The translations under genes and the position numbers were made by a program. From Clostridium ljungdahlii (GTDB lineage Bacteria; Bacillota; Clostridia; Clostridiales; Clostridiaceae), in the NCBI RefSeq assembly GCF_001636845.1, contig NZ_LITT01000011.1, positions 1 to 64,000 of the forward strand: a stretch of DNA of 64,000 bases, read 5' to 3'. How positions within the stretch are numbered: position 1 is the stretch's first letter; each line of letters opens with the position of its first letter. Of the stretch, positions 1-7,398 are shown piece by piece. The notes beneath the pieces are model-generated. The model was given only the letters and a program-made list of their open reading frames with translations. It was not told the origin of the DNA and did not search any database.

Positions 1-205
1 GTTGTTCCGCCAGGAGCACAGCTGGGTAGCCAAGTTGGGAAGGGATAAACGCTGAAAGCATCTAAGTGTGAAGCCCACCTCAAGATAAGATTTCCCATAG
101 CGTAAGCTAGTAAGACCCCTCGAAGAATACGAGGAGATAGGTCAGAGGTGTAAGCAGGGCAACCTGTTAAGCTGACTGATACTAATAGGTCGAGGGCTTG
201 ACCAA
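1..205 (+). rRNA. rrl: 23S ribosomal RNA, 3' end (partial)
   Basis: The first ~205 bases match the highly conserved last segment of bacterial 23S rRNA, including the region around 'ctgaaagcatctaagtgtga' and the terminal 'aataggtcgagggcttgacc'. The 5' part lies outside the window. The 3' end is placed near 203-206 from the usual end of the molecule and is not exact. A 5S gene follows on the same strand, so this is the distal part of an rRNA operon. Confidence 0.97.
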
Positions 206-430
206 ATAAAAACGAAAGAAAAATTTACTGTGCAATTTTGAGAGGACAAATGAAGTTGATAAATTTCAATTTGATTTGAACTTCTAAAAGGTAATATATA
301 AGAAAATTGATAGTAACGAGTACAGCGAGGAAAATGCTGAACGAGGAGCGGAACTTACTAAAGTAATTGAGCACCGCAGAGAGGTATTTGACGAAACTGG
401 GCGAAGTTAATAGCAATTTTCGATAATAAA
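206..430 (+). other. 23S-5S internal transcribed spacer
   Basis: About 225 bases separate 23S from 5S, and no tRNA was recognised. The spacer contains an imperfect inverted repeat: a left arm near 302-316 (gaaaattgatagtaac) and a right arm near 408-423 (gttaatagcaattttc) enclose about 90 bases that are richer in G and C than the surroundings. This fold could hold the two rRNAs apart or present a processing site. An ORF on the minus strand here is a chance reading frame and is not annotated. Confidence 0.7.
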
Positions 431-548
431 TCTGGTGGTAATGACGTGAAGGTAACACCCCTTTCCATACCGAACAGGAAGGTTAAGCTTCACAGTGCCG
501 ATGGTACTGCAGGGGAGGCCCTGTGGGAGAGCAGGTCGCTGCCAGGTT
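431..548 (+). rRNA. rrf: 5S ribosomal RNA
   Basis: About 117 bases have the 5S hallmarks: a 5' end 'tctggtggtaatgacg' that pairs with the 3' end 'gctgccaggtt', the loop sequence 'ccataccgaacaggaaggtt', and 'gccgatggtactgcagggg'. It lies directly downstream of 23S and is followed by a strong terminator, as expected for the last gene of a rRNA operon. Confidence 0.97.
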
Positions 549-558
549 ATAATAAAAG

Positions 559-600
559 AGGCTATTACACTAAGAAATTAGTGTAATGGCTTCTTTTTTA
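559..600 (+). terminator. Rho-independent terminator of the rRNA operon
   Basis: A 13-bp stem (gctattacactaa / ttagtgtaatggc, one G-U pair) with a 4-base loop is followed by a T-rich tract at 591-599. It begins 12 bases after the 5S gene. Confidence 0.92.
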
Positions 601-608
601 ATTATAAA

Positions 609-1312
609 ATGCCTGGGATACATGAGCTTAAAAACGTTGGTAGGGCTGGATATCAGGAATTATTAATTGAAAATTATGTTGAGGATATTATGAAGGTGAT
701 GTTTGGGGCTTACGATGGATTTTCAGCACTGGATATTTTGAAAGATAGAGCAGTTGATATTGTGATAATTGATATAATGATGCCAAATATGGACGGATAT
801 CAGCTTATAAAAAAATAAGAGAGAAATATAAAGTCCCTGTAATTGTTATGTCAGCTAAAAGTGAAATAAGCGATAAGATATTGGACCTTTAACTTGGGGC
901 GGATGATTATATAACTAAACCTTGTGACCCATTGGAAGTAATAGCAAGGGTAAAGGCACAGCTTAGAAGATGCTCTGAATTTAATTATAATGAAAAAAAG
1001 CATACGGAAACTATAGTAGTTGGAGAGTTAAAACTCGATACTAATTCATGTGTCATTTATAAAGGGGATAAACCTATATCAATTACATCCATAGAGTACA
1101 AGCTCTTGTTACTTTTAATGGGCAATCCTAAAAAAGTTTTTACTAAAAAGCAGATTTTTGAGTCTGTTTGGAATGAACCTTTTTATGGTGATGACAATAC
1201 CATAATGGTTCACATTAGCAAATTGCGAGATAAAATTGAAGAAGATTCCAAAAACCCAGTGTATTTAAAAACCATAAGGGGACTTGGATATAAATTTGAA
1301 AGTAAAAAGTAA
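609..1312 (+). pseudogene. Broken OmpR/VanR-type response regulator
   Basis: Two fragments read together as a response regulator. The first (609-818) keeps the phospho-acceptor region (VDIVIIDIMMPNMDGYQL) but has a garbled N-terminus in place of the usual IVDDE segment. The frame is lost in a poly-A run near 806-812, where one more A would restore KKIREKYK. A second lesion is an in-frame TAA near 891 just before the GADDYITKP motif. The remainder (about 898-1312) encodes an intact OmpR-type winged-helix DNA-binding domain ending in TIRGLGYKFESKK. At least two inactivating changes make full-length protein unlikely; the C-terminal piece could be expressed alone from an internal start. The histidine kinase fragment follows 23 bases downstream. 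Confidence 0.85.
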
Positions 1313-1335
1313 TTAGGGTATGGAGTGTATCATAT

Positions 1336-2531
1336 ATGTTTTTTGAAGCATTAAAGCACGTAAGAAAAAAGTTTATAGGAACTAAAAAAGATAAGGTAAC
1401 AAGTTATACTGAAAATGAACTTTTGAATTTTATGGATTTATCCTATAACAACTTAAAAGTGCTACTTCTTACTTTTATTCTGTTACAGCTTTTAATAGTA
1501 ATGGCGAAAATCTTTATTGCGTTGTGAAAGTGCCTCCTGGAATAGTGACATTAAATGTGGACATAGCACCTTCGCAGGATAAGTATATTAAAAAAGCTGC
1601 AATTTATATATTAGTAAGCATATTTATAATTATAGTGTTTTTAACAGTATCCATATTTTTATATGCTTATTTAACTACTAAGAAAGTAGTTATGCCATTA
1701 AAAAAAATACTGCAGGGTATAAAGAGAATGACTGAAGAAGATTATTCAACAAGGATTAATTTTAATGCAGAAAATGAATTTGGAGAAATAAGAGATGCTT
1801 TTAATTTTATGGCTGAAAAGATTGAAACTTCGATATTTGAAAGAAACAGGATGGAAAATTTGAAACAACAGCTTTTATCAGATATATCTCATGATTTGAA
1901 AACACCATTAACTTCTATTATGGGATACTCCAAGGCACTTAATGACGGTGTGGTAGAAAATGATAAAAAGATTAAACAGTATTTAAACATAATATACAAT
2001 AAATCAAAGAGAACAGTTTCTCTAATTGAAAATCTTCATGAGTTTACAAAGCTTGATAATAGCAAGTTTTTAATAAGCAAGGAAAAATGCGACTTTTGTG
2101 AGTTTGTACAAGAAATAGTATCTGAATACTATAATGAATTTGAAGAAAAAGATTTTGAACTTGAAATAAATTTGCCAGAGGATGAAATTATATATGAATT
2201 TGATAAAGTAGAGATGGAAAGAGCTATCTCAAATATTATATCTAATATATTGAAGTATAATGAAGCTGGGACAAAGGCAAAAATAGAGTTAACTTATGAC
2301 AGTTCTAAGATACAACTGATAATTGCAGACGATGGAGTTGGCATTAATGAAAATTTAAAGGAAAATATATTTGAACCCTTTGTAAGAGGAGACAAGTCAA
2401 GGTATACAAAAGGAGGTACGGGACTTGGACTTTCTATTGCAAATAAAATAGTACAAAAGCATGGAGGAACTTTGACACTTGAAAAATGTAAGAAATATAA
2501 AACAGTATTTAAATTAATGTTTAAGTTATAA
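1336..2531 (+). pseudogene. Sensor histidine kinase, N-terminally damaged (VanS-like)
   Basis: The N-terminal piece (1336-1527, cytoplasmic start plus the first membrane helix) stops at a TGA, and a second frame (1524-2531) continues. The second frame has a short extracellular remnant, a membrane helix (about residues 24-50), a HAMP region, the H-box (SDISHDLKTPLTS), an N-box (NIISNILKYN), and G-boxes DDGVGI and GTGLGLSI. The catalytic core therefore looks intact while most of the sensor loop is missing and the reading frame is split. Its partner regulator just upstream is also broken, so the system is probably decaying. A kinase fragment starting at 1524 could still be made, but a functional signalling pair is unlikely. 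Confidence 0.75.
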
Positions 2532-2620
2532 ATAATAATCATGCAGTATATCAAGGATATTATGCTGTATCTGATATCTAATCATTAAATAGTAATATTT
2601 TTTAGTAATGTAAAATTAAA

Positions 2621-2678
2621 GCCTCAGACTGTATTTCACTGTAAGAAGTGAAATACAGTCTGAGGCTTATTTTTTTTT
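2621..2678. terminator. Bidirectional terminator
   Basis: A long, nearly perfect stem (gcctcagactgtatttcact / agtgaaatacagtctgaggc) is followed on the + strand by a long T tract. It separates the decayed kinase gene from the convergent acyl-ligase gene on the minus strand. Confidence 0.9.
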
Positions 2679-3992
2679 ATAACTTAGCGCTTTTTTATCA
2701 ATTTTACCACTTGAATTCAATTTTAAATCTTTAACTATTTTTATTTCTTTAGGCCATAAATATGGTTCAAGATTCTTTTTGCAATATTTTCTAATGTCTT
2801 CTATGCCAAGGGTATCAACTTTTAATACAATAGTTACACATATATCTTCTCCTTTTACTGGATCTTTTATTCCAAATACTGCTGATTTTAGTATTTTAGG
2901 ATTAGCATCCAGTACTTTTTCTATATTATATGGAAGTATTTTTACTCCACCTTTATTTATAGTATTATTTTTCCTACCTAAAATATATAAGTTCCCTTTT
3001 TCATCTATTTTTCCTATATCGCCAACAGAAGCCCTAGGTCTGAAATCAGGAGCTATATAGGGACTTTCTACCCATACTAAATCATCCTTTAGCCAGAATT
3101 TTACCTGTGGAAAAGCTTTGCCCACACTTTCTATATTGTAGTTATTTCTAAAATCTATATAGGACACATGCCCCAATTCACTAGCACCATAGTATTCGAA
3201 AATATGTGCATTGGGAAACTTTTTCTTCAATAAATCAATTGTTTCTCCATCAAGCTTATCACCTGCACTTAGTATGGAATTTACATTTTCAAAATCCATA
3301 TCAAGTTCTTTTAATAATACTCTATAACGTGCTGGTACAGCAAACATGCTGGTAACATTGTTTTGTATCATTTCTCTAATCCATGTTTTAGGATAAATGC
3401 TCTTGGAAAATACTATACTTCCACCTTCATTCAATATGTGTATGGCACTGTTAAGGTTTCCTGTATATGAAAGAGAGCCTATGAGAAAAAGTATGTCACT
3501 GGAACTTATGTTAAATATTTCACTTTGATATTTGAAAGCACTTGCCCAGCTTTTATGATCTCTCCATATAACCTTATTATGACCGGTAGTTCCGGAGCTT
3601 AAGGCACCGAGAAAAATACAGGAATCATCAATACATGGTAGTTTATAATATTCTTTTCCATCAGACCTAAAGTAAAATTTATCATCTATAATACAGCACT
3701 GTTTTACTTTCTGAGTTACCTTATTTAATTGTAATGAAGTTATTTTATCATTAACAGTAATGGAAATTAAACCTGCTCTAGAGCAAGCTAGGAATACAGT
3801 TATTGCATCTATTGGATCTAAATTTTTAATTATTATCCTGCTGCCTATCCTATATTTGCTTGCCAAAAATGCTGCTCTTTCATTTATGCTTTTTGCAAGT
3901 TCTTTATATGTGATAACTTTTTTGCCAAAAGTCATACATATTTTCTGTGGTTTTTTTTCTGCATTCTTAAATACTCCTGAAAAAATTAACAT
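2667..3992 (-). CDS. AMP-forming acyl-CoA ligase (YhfT-like)
   Basis: A 441-residue member of the ANL adenylate-forming superfamily, which activates a carboxylic acid with ATP and transfers it to coenzyme A. Visible motifs are the P-loop-like GALSSGTTGHNK (about residues 130-141), the YYGASELG adenylate-binding segment, the hinge-region GRKNNTINKGG, and the C-terminal catalytic-lysine region SSGKIDKKAL. It is shorter than most acyl-CoA synthetases (about 500-550 aa). The start codon follows the thiolase stop by 6 bases with an aggtg site upstream, so it is translated as part of the bioY operon. The order bioY, thiolase, ligase matches the Bacillus yhfU-yhfS/yhfT genes of the BirA regulon. By inference it handles a biotin precursor acid such as pimelate or a fatty acid; the substrate cannot be read from sequence. 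Confidence 0.85.
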   Translation of the reverse strand: MLIFSGVFKNAEKKPQKICMTFGKKVITYKELAKSINERAAFLASKYRIGSRIIIKNLDPIDAITVFLACSRAGLISITVNDKITSLQLNKVTQKVKQCCIIDDKFYFRSDGKEYYKLPCIDDSCIFLGALSSGTTGHNKVIWRDHKSWASAFKYQSEIFNISSSDILFLIGSLSYTGNLNSAIHILNEGGSIVFSKSIYPKTWIREMIQNNVTSMFAVPARYRVLLKELDMDFENVNSILSAGDKLDGETIDLLKKKFPNAHIFEYYGASELGHVSYIDFRNNYNIESVGKAFPQVKFWLKDDLVWVESPYIAPDFRPRASVGDIGKIDEKGNLYILGRKNNTINKGGVKILPYNIEKVLDANPKILKSAVFGIKDPVKGEDICVTIVLKVDTLGIEDIRKYCKKNLEPYLWPKEIKIVKDLKLNSSGKIDKKALSYKKK

Positions 3993-3998
3993 TTTAAT

Positions 3999-5177
3999 CT
4001 AGTCACACCTTTCTATAATTGCTGCTTCTCCGAGTCCGCCAGCAACACCTACTGCTGCCATTCCAACTTCCTTATTTCTGTCTTTTAAAGCCTCCAAAAG
4101 ATGAAGCATTATAATGCCACCTGAAGCCCCATAAGGATGTCCATAAGCGATGGCCCCTCCAAATACATTTATTCTATATTTTGGATAATTAAAATGCTTT
4201 AAAAAAGCTAATACCTTTACTGCAAAGGCCTCATTTATTTCCATCAAATCTATATCAGCTATTTTAAGATTTTTCAATTTCAAGAGTTTTTCTGAAGCTG
4301 CAATTGCTCCAAGTGGAAACAAGTTTGGATCAACACCTGCACTTTCCCCACCAATCCAGACAGCTTGAGGTCGTAAATTATATTTTTGAACTATATCCTC
4401 TGAAGCCATAATGATAAGAGCTGCCCCGTCATTAGTAGAACAGGTATTTCCTGCAGTTATGGTACCATGTCTATTTAAAATTGGCATAGCTCTTTCAATA
4501 AGCTTTAGAGAAGGTTTTTTTCTAATATTTTCATCTTCCTTAATAAACTTTTTATCAGTTTGTATGCCACAAATTATATCCTCTAATTTATTCTTATCCC
4601 TTGATTCCAATGCTTTTATGTGACTTTGGAGTGCCCATATATCCATATCTTTTCTAGTAATGCCGCAATATTTTGCTGTGTTTTCCGCCCCTTCTATCAT
4701 ATCAGGGTCTCCAATTGAATAAGGGGAAAATTGTGCTCTTTTGAAAAAAATATCTTTTCCTTTATATCTATAATCTTTTGGGTTGTATTGTTTATTTGGT
4801 GCTAGGCTTGTACTTTCTGATCCACCTACTATGATAAGTTTTCTCTGACCTGATTTTATTAAGTTACCCGCTAGATTTATAGCTTTAAGTCCTGAACCAC
4901 ATTGGAAGTCTATAGTTGTTCCAACTGCATCAAAGGGTAATCCTGCTTCCAGAAGACTCAATCTTGCAAGATTTCCACCTGGTCCTATAGCATTACCAAG
5001 AATGACTTCTTCTATGGAAGCTTTAGGAATATCATATTTATAAATAAGTTTCTTTATTAGATAAGCTGCTAATTTTTCAGGAAGAAATTCTTTTAGACAC
5101 CCATTGGCCTTGCCTATGGGTGTCCTTAAGCCTCCAATTATATAAACTTTTTTATGTATAGTTTTTTCAATATTAAT
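3999..5177 (-). CDS. Thiolase (acetyl-CoA acetyltransferase family, YhfS-like), non-canonical start
   Basis: Thiolase, which condenses or cleaves acyl-CoAs through an active-site Cys (DFQCGSGLKA), with the C-terminal GGAIAYGHPYGASGG motif containing the catalytic His and NEAFA. The frame upstream of the first TTG (4961) continues to encode the expected thiolase N-terminus (VYIIGGLRTPIGK, then EEVILGNAIGPGGNLAR), so the real protein is about 390 residues, the normal length. No ATG, GTG or TTG exists in that upstream frame before the TGA near 5186-5184. The best candidate is ATT at 5177-5175, about 10 bases after aaggag and overlapping the bioY stop, or ATT at 5171. Either an unusual initiation codon is used or the start has been mutated. 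It sits between bioY and an acyl ligase. Confidence 0.8.
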   Translation of the reverse strand: MNIEKTIHKKVYIIGGLRTPIGKANGCLKEFLPEKLAAYLIKKLIYKYDIPKASIEEVILGNAIGPGGNLARLSLLEAGLPFDAVGTTIDFQCGSGLKAINLAGNLIKSGQRKLIIVGGSESTSLAPNKQYNPKDYRYKGKDIFFKRAQFSPYSIGDPDMIEGAENTAKYCGITRKDMDIWALQSHIKALESRDKNKLEDIICGIQTDKKFIKEDENIRKKPSLKLIERAMPILNRHGTITAGNTCSTNDGAALIIMASEDIVQKYNLRPQAVWIGGESAGVDPNLFPLGAIAASEKLLKLKNLKIADIDLMEINEAFAVKVLAFLKHFNYPKYRINVFGGAIAYGHPYGASGGIIMLHLLEALKDRNKEVGMAAVGVAGGLGEAAIIERCD

Positions 5178-5712
5178 TTCTTCTCAACTCCTTATTTAAT
5201 CTTGATGAAATAAATATACCTACTATTGCTTTTAATAAATCTCCAGGAAGAAATGGAAGTGAGCCAATTATAAATGCTTTTTTCATTCCTATATTTGTAA
5301 TAAATCCAAGCCATTCAGCTCCAAGAAAATGAACTACTCCTATTCCTCCTAAAAGGCAAGCTAAGAGCATATTTACAACTGATTTGTTTTTTCGTGTTAA
5401 AATGCTTATTACTACAGCACCTATTAGATATCCTATAAAGTATCCACCAGATTTTCCAACTAAAATTCCAATTCCGGCTCTTCCACCTGAAAATACGGGA
5501 ATACCTATACATCCTAAAAATAGAAAAATTAACATACTGAGTCCTGCTTGAACTGGTGTTAAAATGCATCCTGCAATCATTACTGCCAAAGATTGTCCCG
5601 TTATTGGTATAGGACTGAAAGGTAGAGGAACAATTATATAGCCTAAAATTGAAATGATTGCTGCTAATAAAGCAGCATAAATAATGTCTCTTACAGTTAG
5701 TTCTTTTTTCAA
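5173..5712 (-). CDS. bioY: BioY, biotin ECF transporter S component
   Basis: A 179-residue integral membrane protein with about six hydrophobic segments and the BioY signatures: LPFSPIPITGQ near residues 29-39, a central SGGRAGIGILVGKSGGYFIGY segment with the conserved GGY, and FLPGDLLKAIVG near the C-terminus. BioY binds biotin in the membrane and works alone or with the shared energising module EcfA/A'/T, which is not encoded here. It is the first gene of a minus-strand operon whose promoter overlaps a BirA operator (5846-5889), so it should be repressed when biotin is plentiful. Its stop codon overlaps the probable start of the downstream thiolase, suggesting translational coupling. Confidence 0.95.
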   Translation of the reverse strand: MKKELTVRDIIYAALLAAIISILGYIIVPLPFSPIPITGQSLAVMIAGCILTPVQAGLSMLIFLFLGCIGIPVFSGGRAGIGILVGKSGGYFIGYLIGAVVISILTRKNKSVVNMLLACLLGGIGVVHFLGAEWLGFITNIGMKKAFIIGSLPFLPGDLLKAIVGIFISSRLNKELRRN

Positions 5713-5762
5713 TTTAATTTCTCCTTACTAATTTTTATTTGAGTTTTAAATTAAGACAAAAG

Positions 5763-5807
5763 GTTCAACTGGAGAAAGTCATCTTTATAAGCAAACTCCA
5801 TCTGAAC
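5763..5807 (-). other. Hairpin in the bioY 5' leader
   Basis: An imperfect stem (gttcaactggag / ctccatctgaac, two mismatches) lies in the ~110-base untranslated leader between the bioY promoter and gene. The arm aaactccatctga is also found in the hairpin at 15152-15183, so it may be a repeat-derived structure rather than a dedicated regulator. Confidence 0.5.
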
Positions 5808-5829
5808 TTAAGAATCACTTGACATAAAA

Positions 5830-5889
5830 ATAATAAATTAAAAAAGCAATATTGTCAACTTGATTTTATATTTAGTTAACAATATTGCT
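5830..5889 (-). promoter_or_regulatory. bioY promoter with BirA operator
   Basis: On the minus strand TTGACA (5858-5853) and TATTAT (5835-5830) are separated by 17 bases. The -35 box lies inside a large inverted repeat at 5846-5889, gcaatattgtcaac - 16 bases - gttaacaatattgc. The half sites fit the known Firmicute BirA operator pattern TTGTTAAC ... GTTGACAA. Biotinyl-BirA bound here would block RNA polymerase, giving biotin repression of bioY, the thiolase and the ligase. Confidence 0.9.
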
Positions 5890-6015
5890 GAGATTTAAAG
5901 TTTATGACCTAAATATCTTAATTATAGTTATAAAGATAGAAAATTAGAAAGAGACAATGAAAAAACAACATCATAGAAGAATAAGTGAAACTTGATTTAA
6001 AAATATAATTATAAA

Positions 6016-6043
6016 TTGACAATAAAAAATTTAAGGATATTAT
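6016..6043 (+). promoter_or_regulatory. Sigma-A-type promoter
   Basis: TTGACA (6016-6021), 16-base spacer, TATTAT (6038-6043), about 55 bases before the Nudix-family gene. The rest of 5890-6098 is AT-rich with no other recognised element. Confidence 0.6.
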
Positions 6044-6098
6044 ATTAATAACAAAGTGATAATATCATAAAAATTAAAAGTAAATTTGGAGTGATAGT

Positions 6099-6998
6099 AT
6101 GAAATATGTAAATATTAAAAATAAACAAGGATTAACTGAAGAAGAGTTTTTAAAGCAATATGATGATAGTATATATGAAAAACCATCTCTTACTGTAGAT
6201 ATGTTGATTTTTACAGTAATGAACGAAAAAAAAGAAAATTACAGGAAGCTTCCAGAAAAATCTTTAAAGATTCTTTTAGTAAAGAGAGGAGATCATCCAT
6301 ACATTGGGAAATGGGCACTTCCCGGTGGATTTGTAGGTATTAATGAAAGCTTGGATGAAGCAGCTTTACGTGTGTTAAGATCAGAAACTAATATTGATGA
6401 TATTTATATGGAACAGTTATATACCTGGGGAGAAGTTGATAGAGATCCTAGGACTAGAGTAATAAGTTCATCCTATATGGCACTTGTGGACAGCAGTTCA
6501 TTAAGCATTAAAGCTGGCAGTGATGAAGAAGATGCAGCATGGTTTAATGTCAGTTACAATTTGCTTCAAGAAAAAAAGGAAGCAGTGGAAAAAGGGTATA
6601 TTTACGAACAGATAGTACAAATAAAACTCTGGAATGAAAACGAAGATTTGTCTGCCAAGATAAAAATTGTAGAAAATCCAGATGGTAAAGTAAGTAGAGA
6701 AATTATGGAATCTACAGGTATTGCTTTTGATCATGGTAAGTTTATTGAATATGCTATTAACAGGTTAAGGAATAAAATTGAATATACAAGTTTAGCTTTT
6801 AATCTTATGCCAGAATTATTTACATTAACGGAGCTTCAACAGGTTTATGAAGTTATACAAGGAAAAGAACTATTAGCAGCTGCCTTTAGAAGAAAAGTTG
6901 CAAATATGGTTGTTGAAACAAATCAATTTACAAAGGATGCAGGACATAGACCTTCAAAACTATTTAGATATAATTCAGGATGGAAAAGAAATATGTAA
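6099..6998 (+). CDS. Nudix-domain protein, NrtR-like regulator
   Basis: A 299-residue protein with a Nudix fold (about residues 25-160) and a C-terminal winged-helix-like region (about 225-295, with FTLTELQQVYEVIQGKELL and AAFRRKVANM). This two-part layout is that of NrtR, a repressor of NAD metabolism genes that senses ADP-ribose. The Nudix box is recognisable (GGFVGINESLDEAA), but the catalytic REXXEE portion reads RVLRSE, with key glutamates missing. This argues for a ligand-sensing rather than hydrolytic domain. No NAD biosynthesis gene is adjacent; the gene is alone between its promoter and the attenuator region. A ggagtg site precedes the ATG. A Nudix hydrolase of unknown substrate is the alternative. 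Confidence 0.75.
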   Translation: MKYVNIKNKQGLTEEEFLKQYDDSIYEKPSLTVDMLIFTVMNEKKENYRKLPEKSLKILLVKRGDHPYIGKWALPGGFVGINESLDEAALRVLRSETNIDDIYMEQLYTWGEVDRDPRTRVISSSYMALVDSSSLSIKAGSDEEDAAWFNVSYNLLQEKKEAVEKGYIYEQIVQIKLWNENEDLSAKIKIVENPDGKVSREIMESTGIAFDHGKFIEYAINRLRNKIEYTSLAFNLMPELFTLTELQQVYEVIQGKELLAAAFRRKVANMVVETNQFTKDAGHRPSKLFRYNSGWKRNM

Positions 6999-7010
6999 AA
7001 AATTAATTAG

Positions 7011-7040
7011 TTGACAATTTACATATACATATAATACAAT
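7011..7040 (+). promoter_or_regulatory. Promoter of the leader/MutS2-like transcription unit
   Basis: TTGACA (7011-7016), 18-base spacer, TACAAT (7035-7040). Transcription from about 7047 would cover the short leader ORF, the attenuator structures and the downstream gene. A closer TATAAT (7030-7035) has only a 13-base spacer and is less likely. Confidence 0.65.
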
Positions 7041-7084
7041 TAAAAAAGATAGATTTCATTAAAATAAAAATAGAGAGGTATTTT

Positions 7085-7108
7085 ATGAGCGTGGTAGTAT
7101 CTAAATAG
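7085..7108 (+). CDS. Candidate regulatory leader peptide MSVVVSK
   Basis: A seven-codon ORF with a good ribosome-binding site (agagaggt, 4-5 bases before the ATG). It begins about 38 bases after the predicted transcription start and is followed by nested hairpins and an intrinsic terminator ahead of the MutS2-like gene. This is the layout of ribosome-stalling leader peptides that control antibiotic-resistance genes. Translation and stalling are inferred; only the ORF, its site and the structures are seen. Confidence 0.5.
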   Translation: MSVVVSK

Positions 7109-7109
7109 A

Positions 7110-7298
7110 TTAAACTTTATATTTAAATAAATCTTTGAAAAAGGGGTAGTTTTATACCTTTGTTTGTCATAGGTTTATTTAAAGCAATCTATGGAGATAC
7201 AAAGCTATAAAATACCATTATTATATTTACAGGATAGTTCTTTAGGGCTATCTTAATGGTATGTATTTTGAGCTGTGGAAATGTCCACAGCTTTTTTC
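7110..7298 (+). promoter_or_regulatory. Attenuator: nested hairpins ending in a terminator
   Basis: After the leader ORF several stems can be drawn: tttaaataaa near 7120-7130 with tttatttaaa near 7173-7182, enclosing a small aggggta/tacctt hairpin; and ataccatta near 7211 with taatggtat near 7254, enclosing gatag/ctatc. Last comes a clear intrinsic terminator, agctgtgga - aatg - tccacagct (7271-7292) with a T6 tail. It lies about 100 bases ahead of the next gene, so transcription must read through it for the MutS2-like protein to be made. No antiterminator pairing was established by eye. Confidence 0.65.
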
Positions 7299-7398
7299 GT
7301 AAAAATATATTCAATAAGTACAATGTGTCAAAAGTGAAATCTATCCAAGATATTTGTATCTTCATAGAATATTAAATTCTATGTAAGGAGAAAAGAAA

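Noticed and set aside
225..458. 77-aa ORF on the minus strand across the 23S-5S spacer
   Set aside because: It overlaps the rRNA spacer and 5S gene and has no ribosome-binding site or known family; a chance frame.
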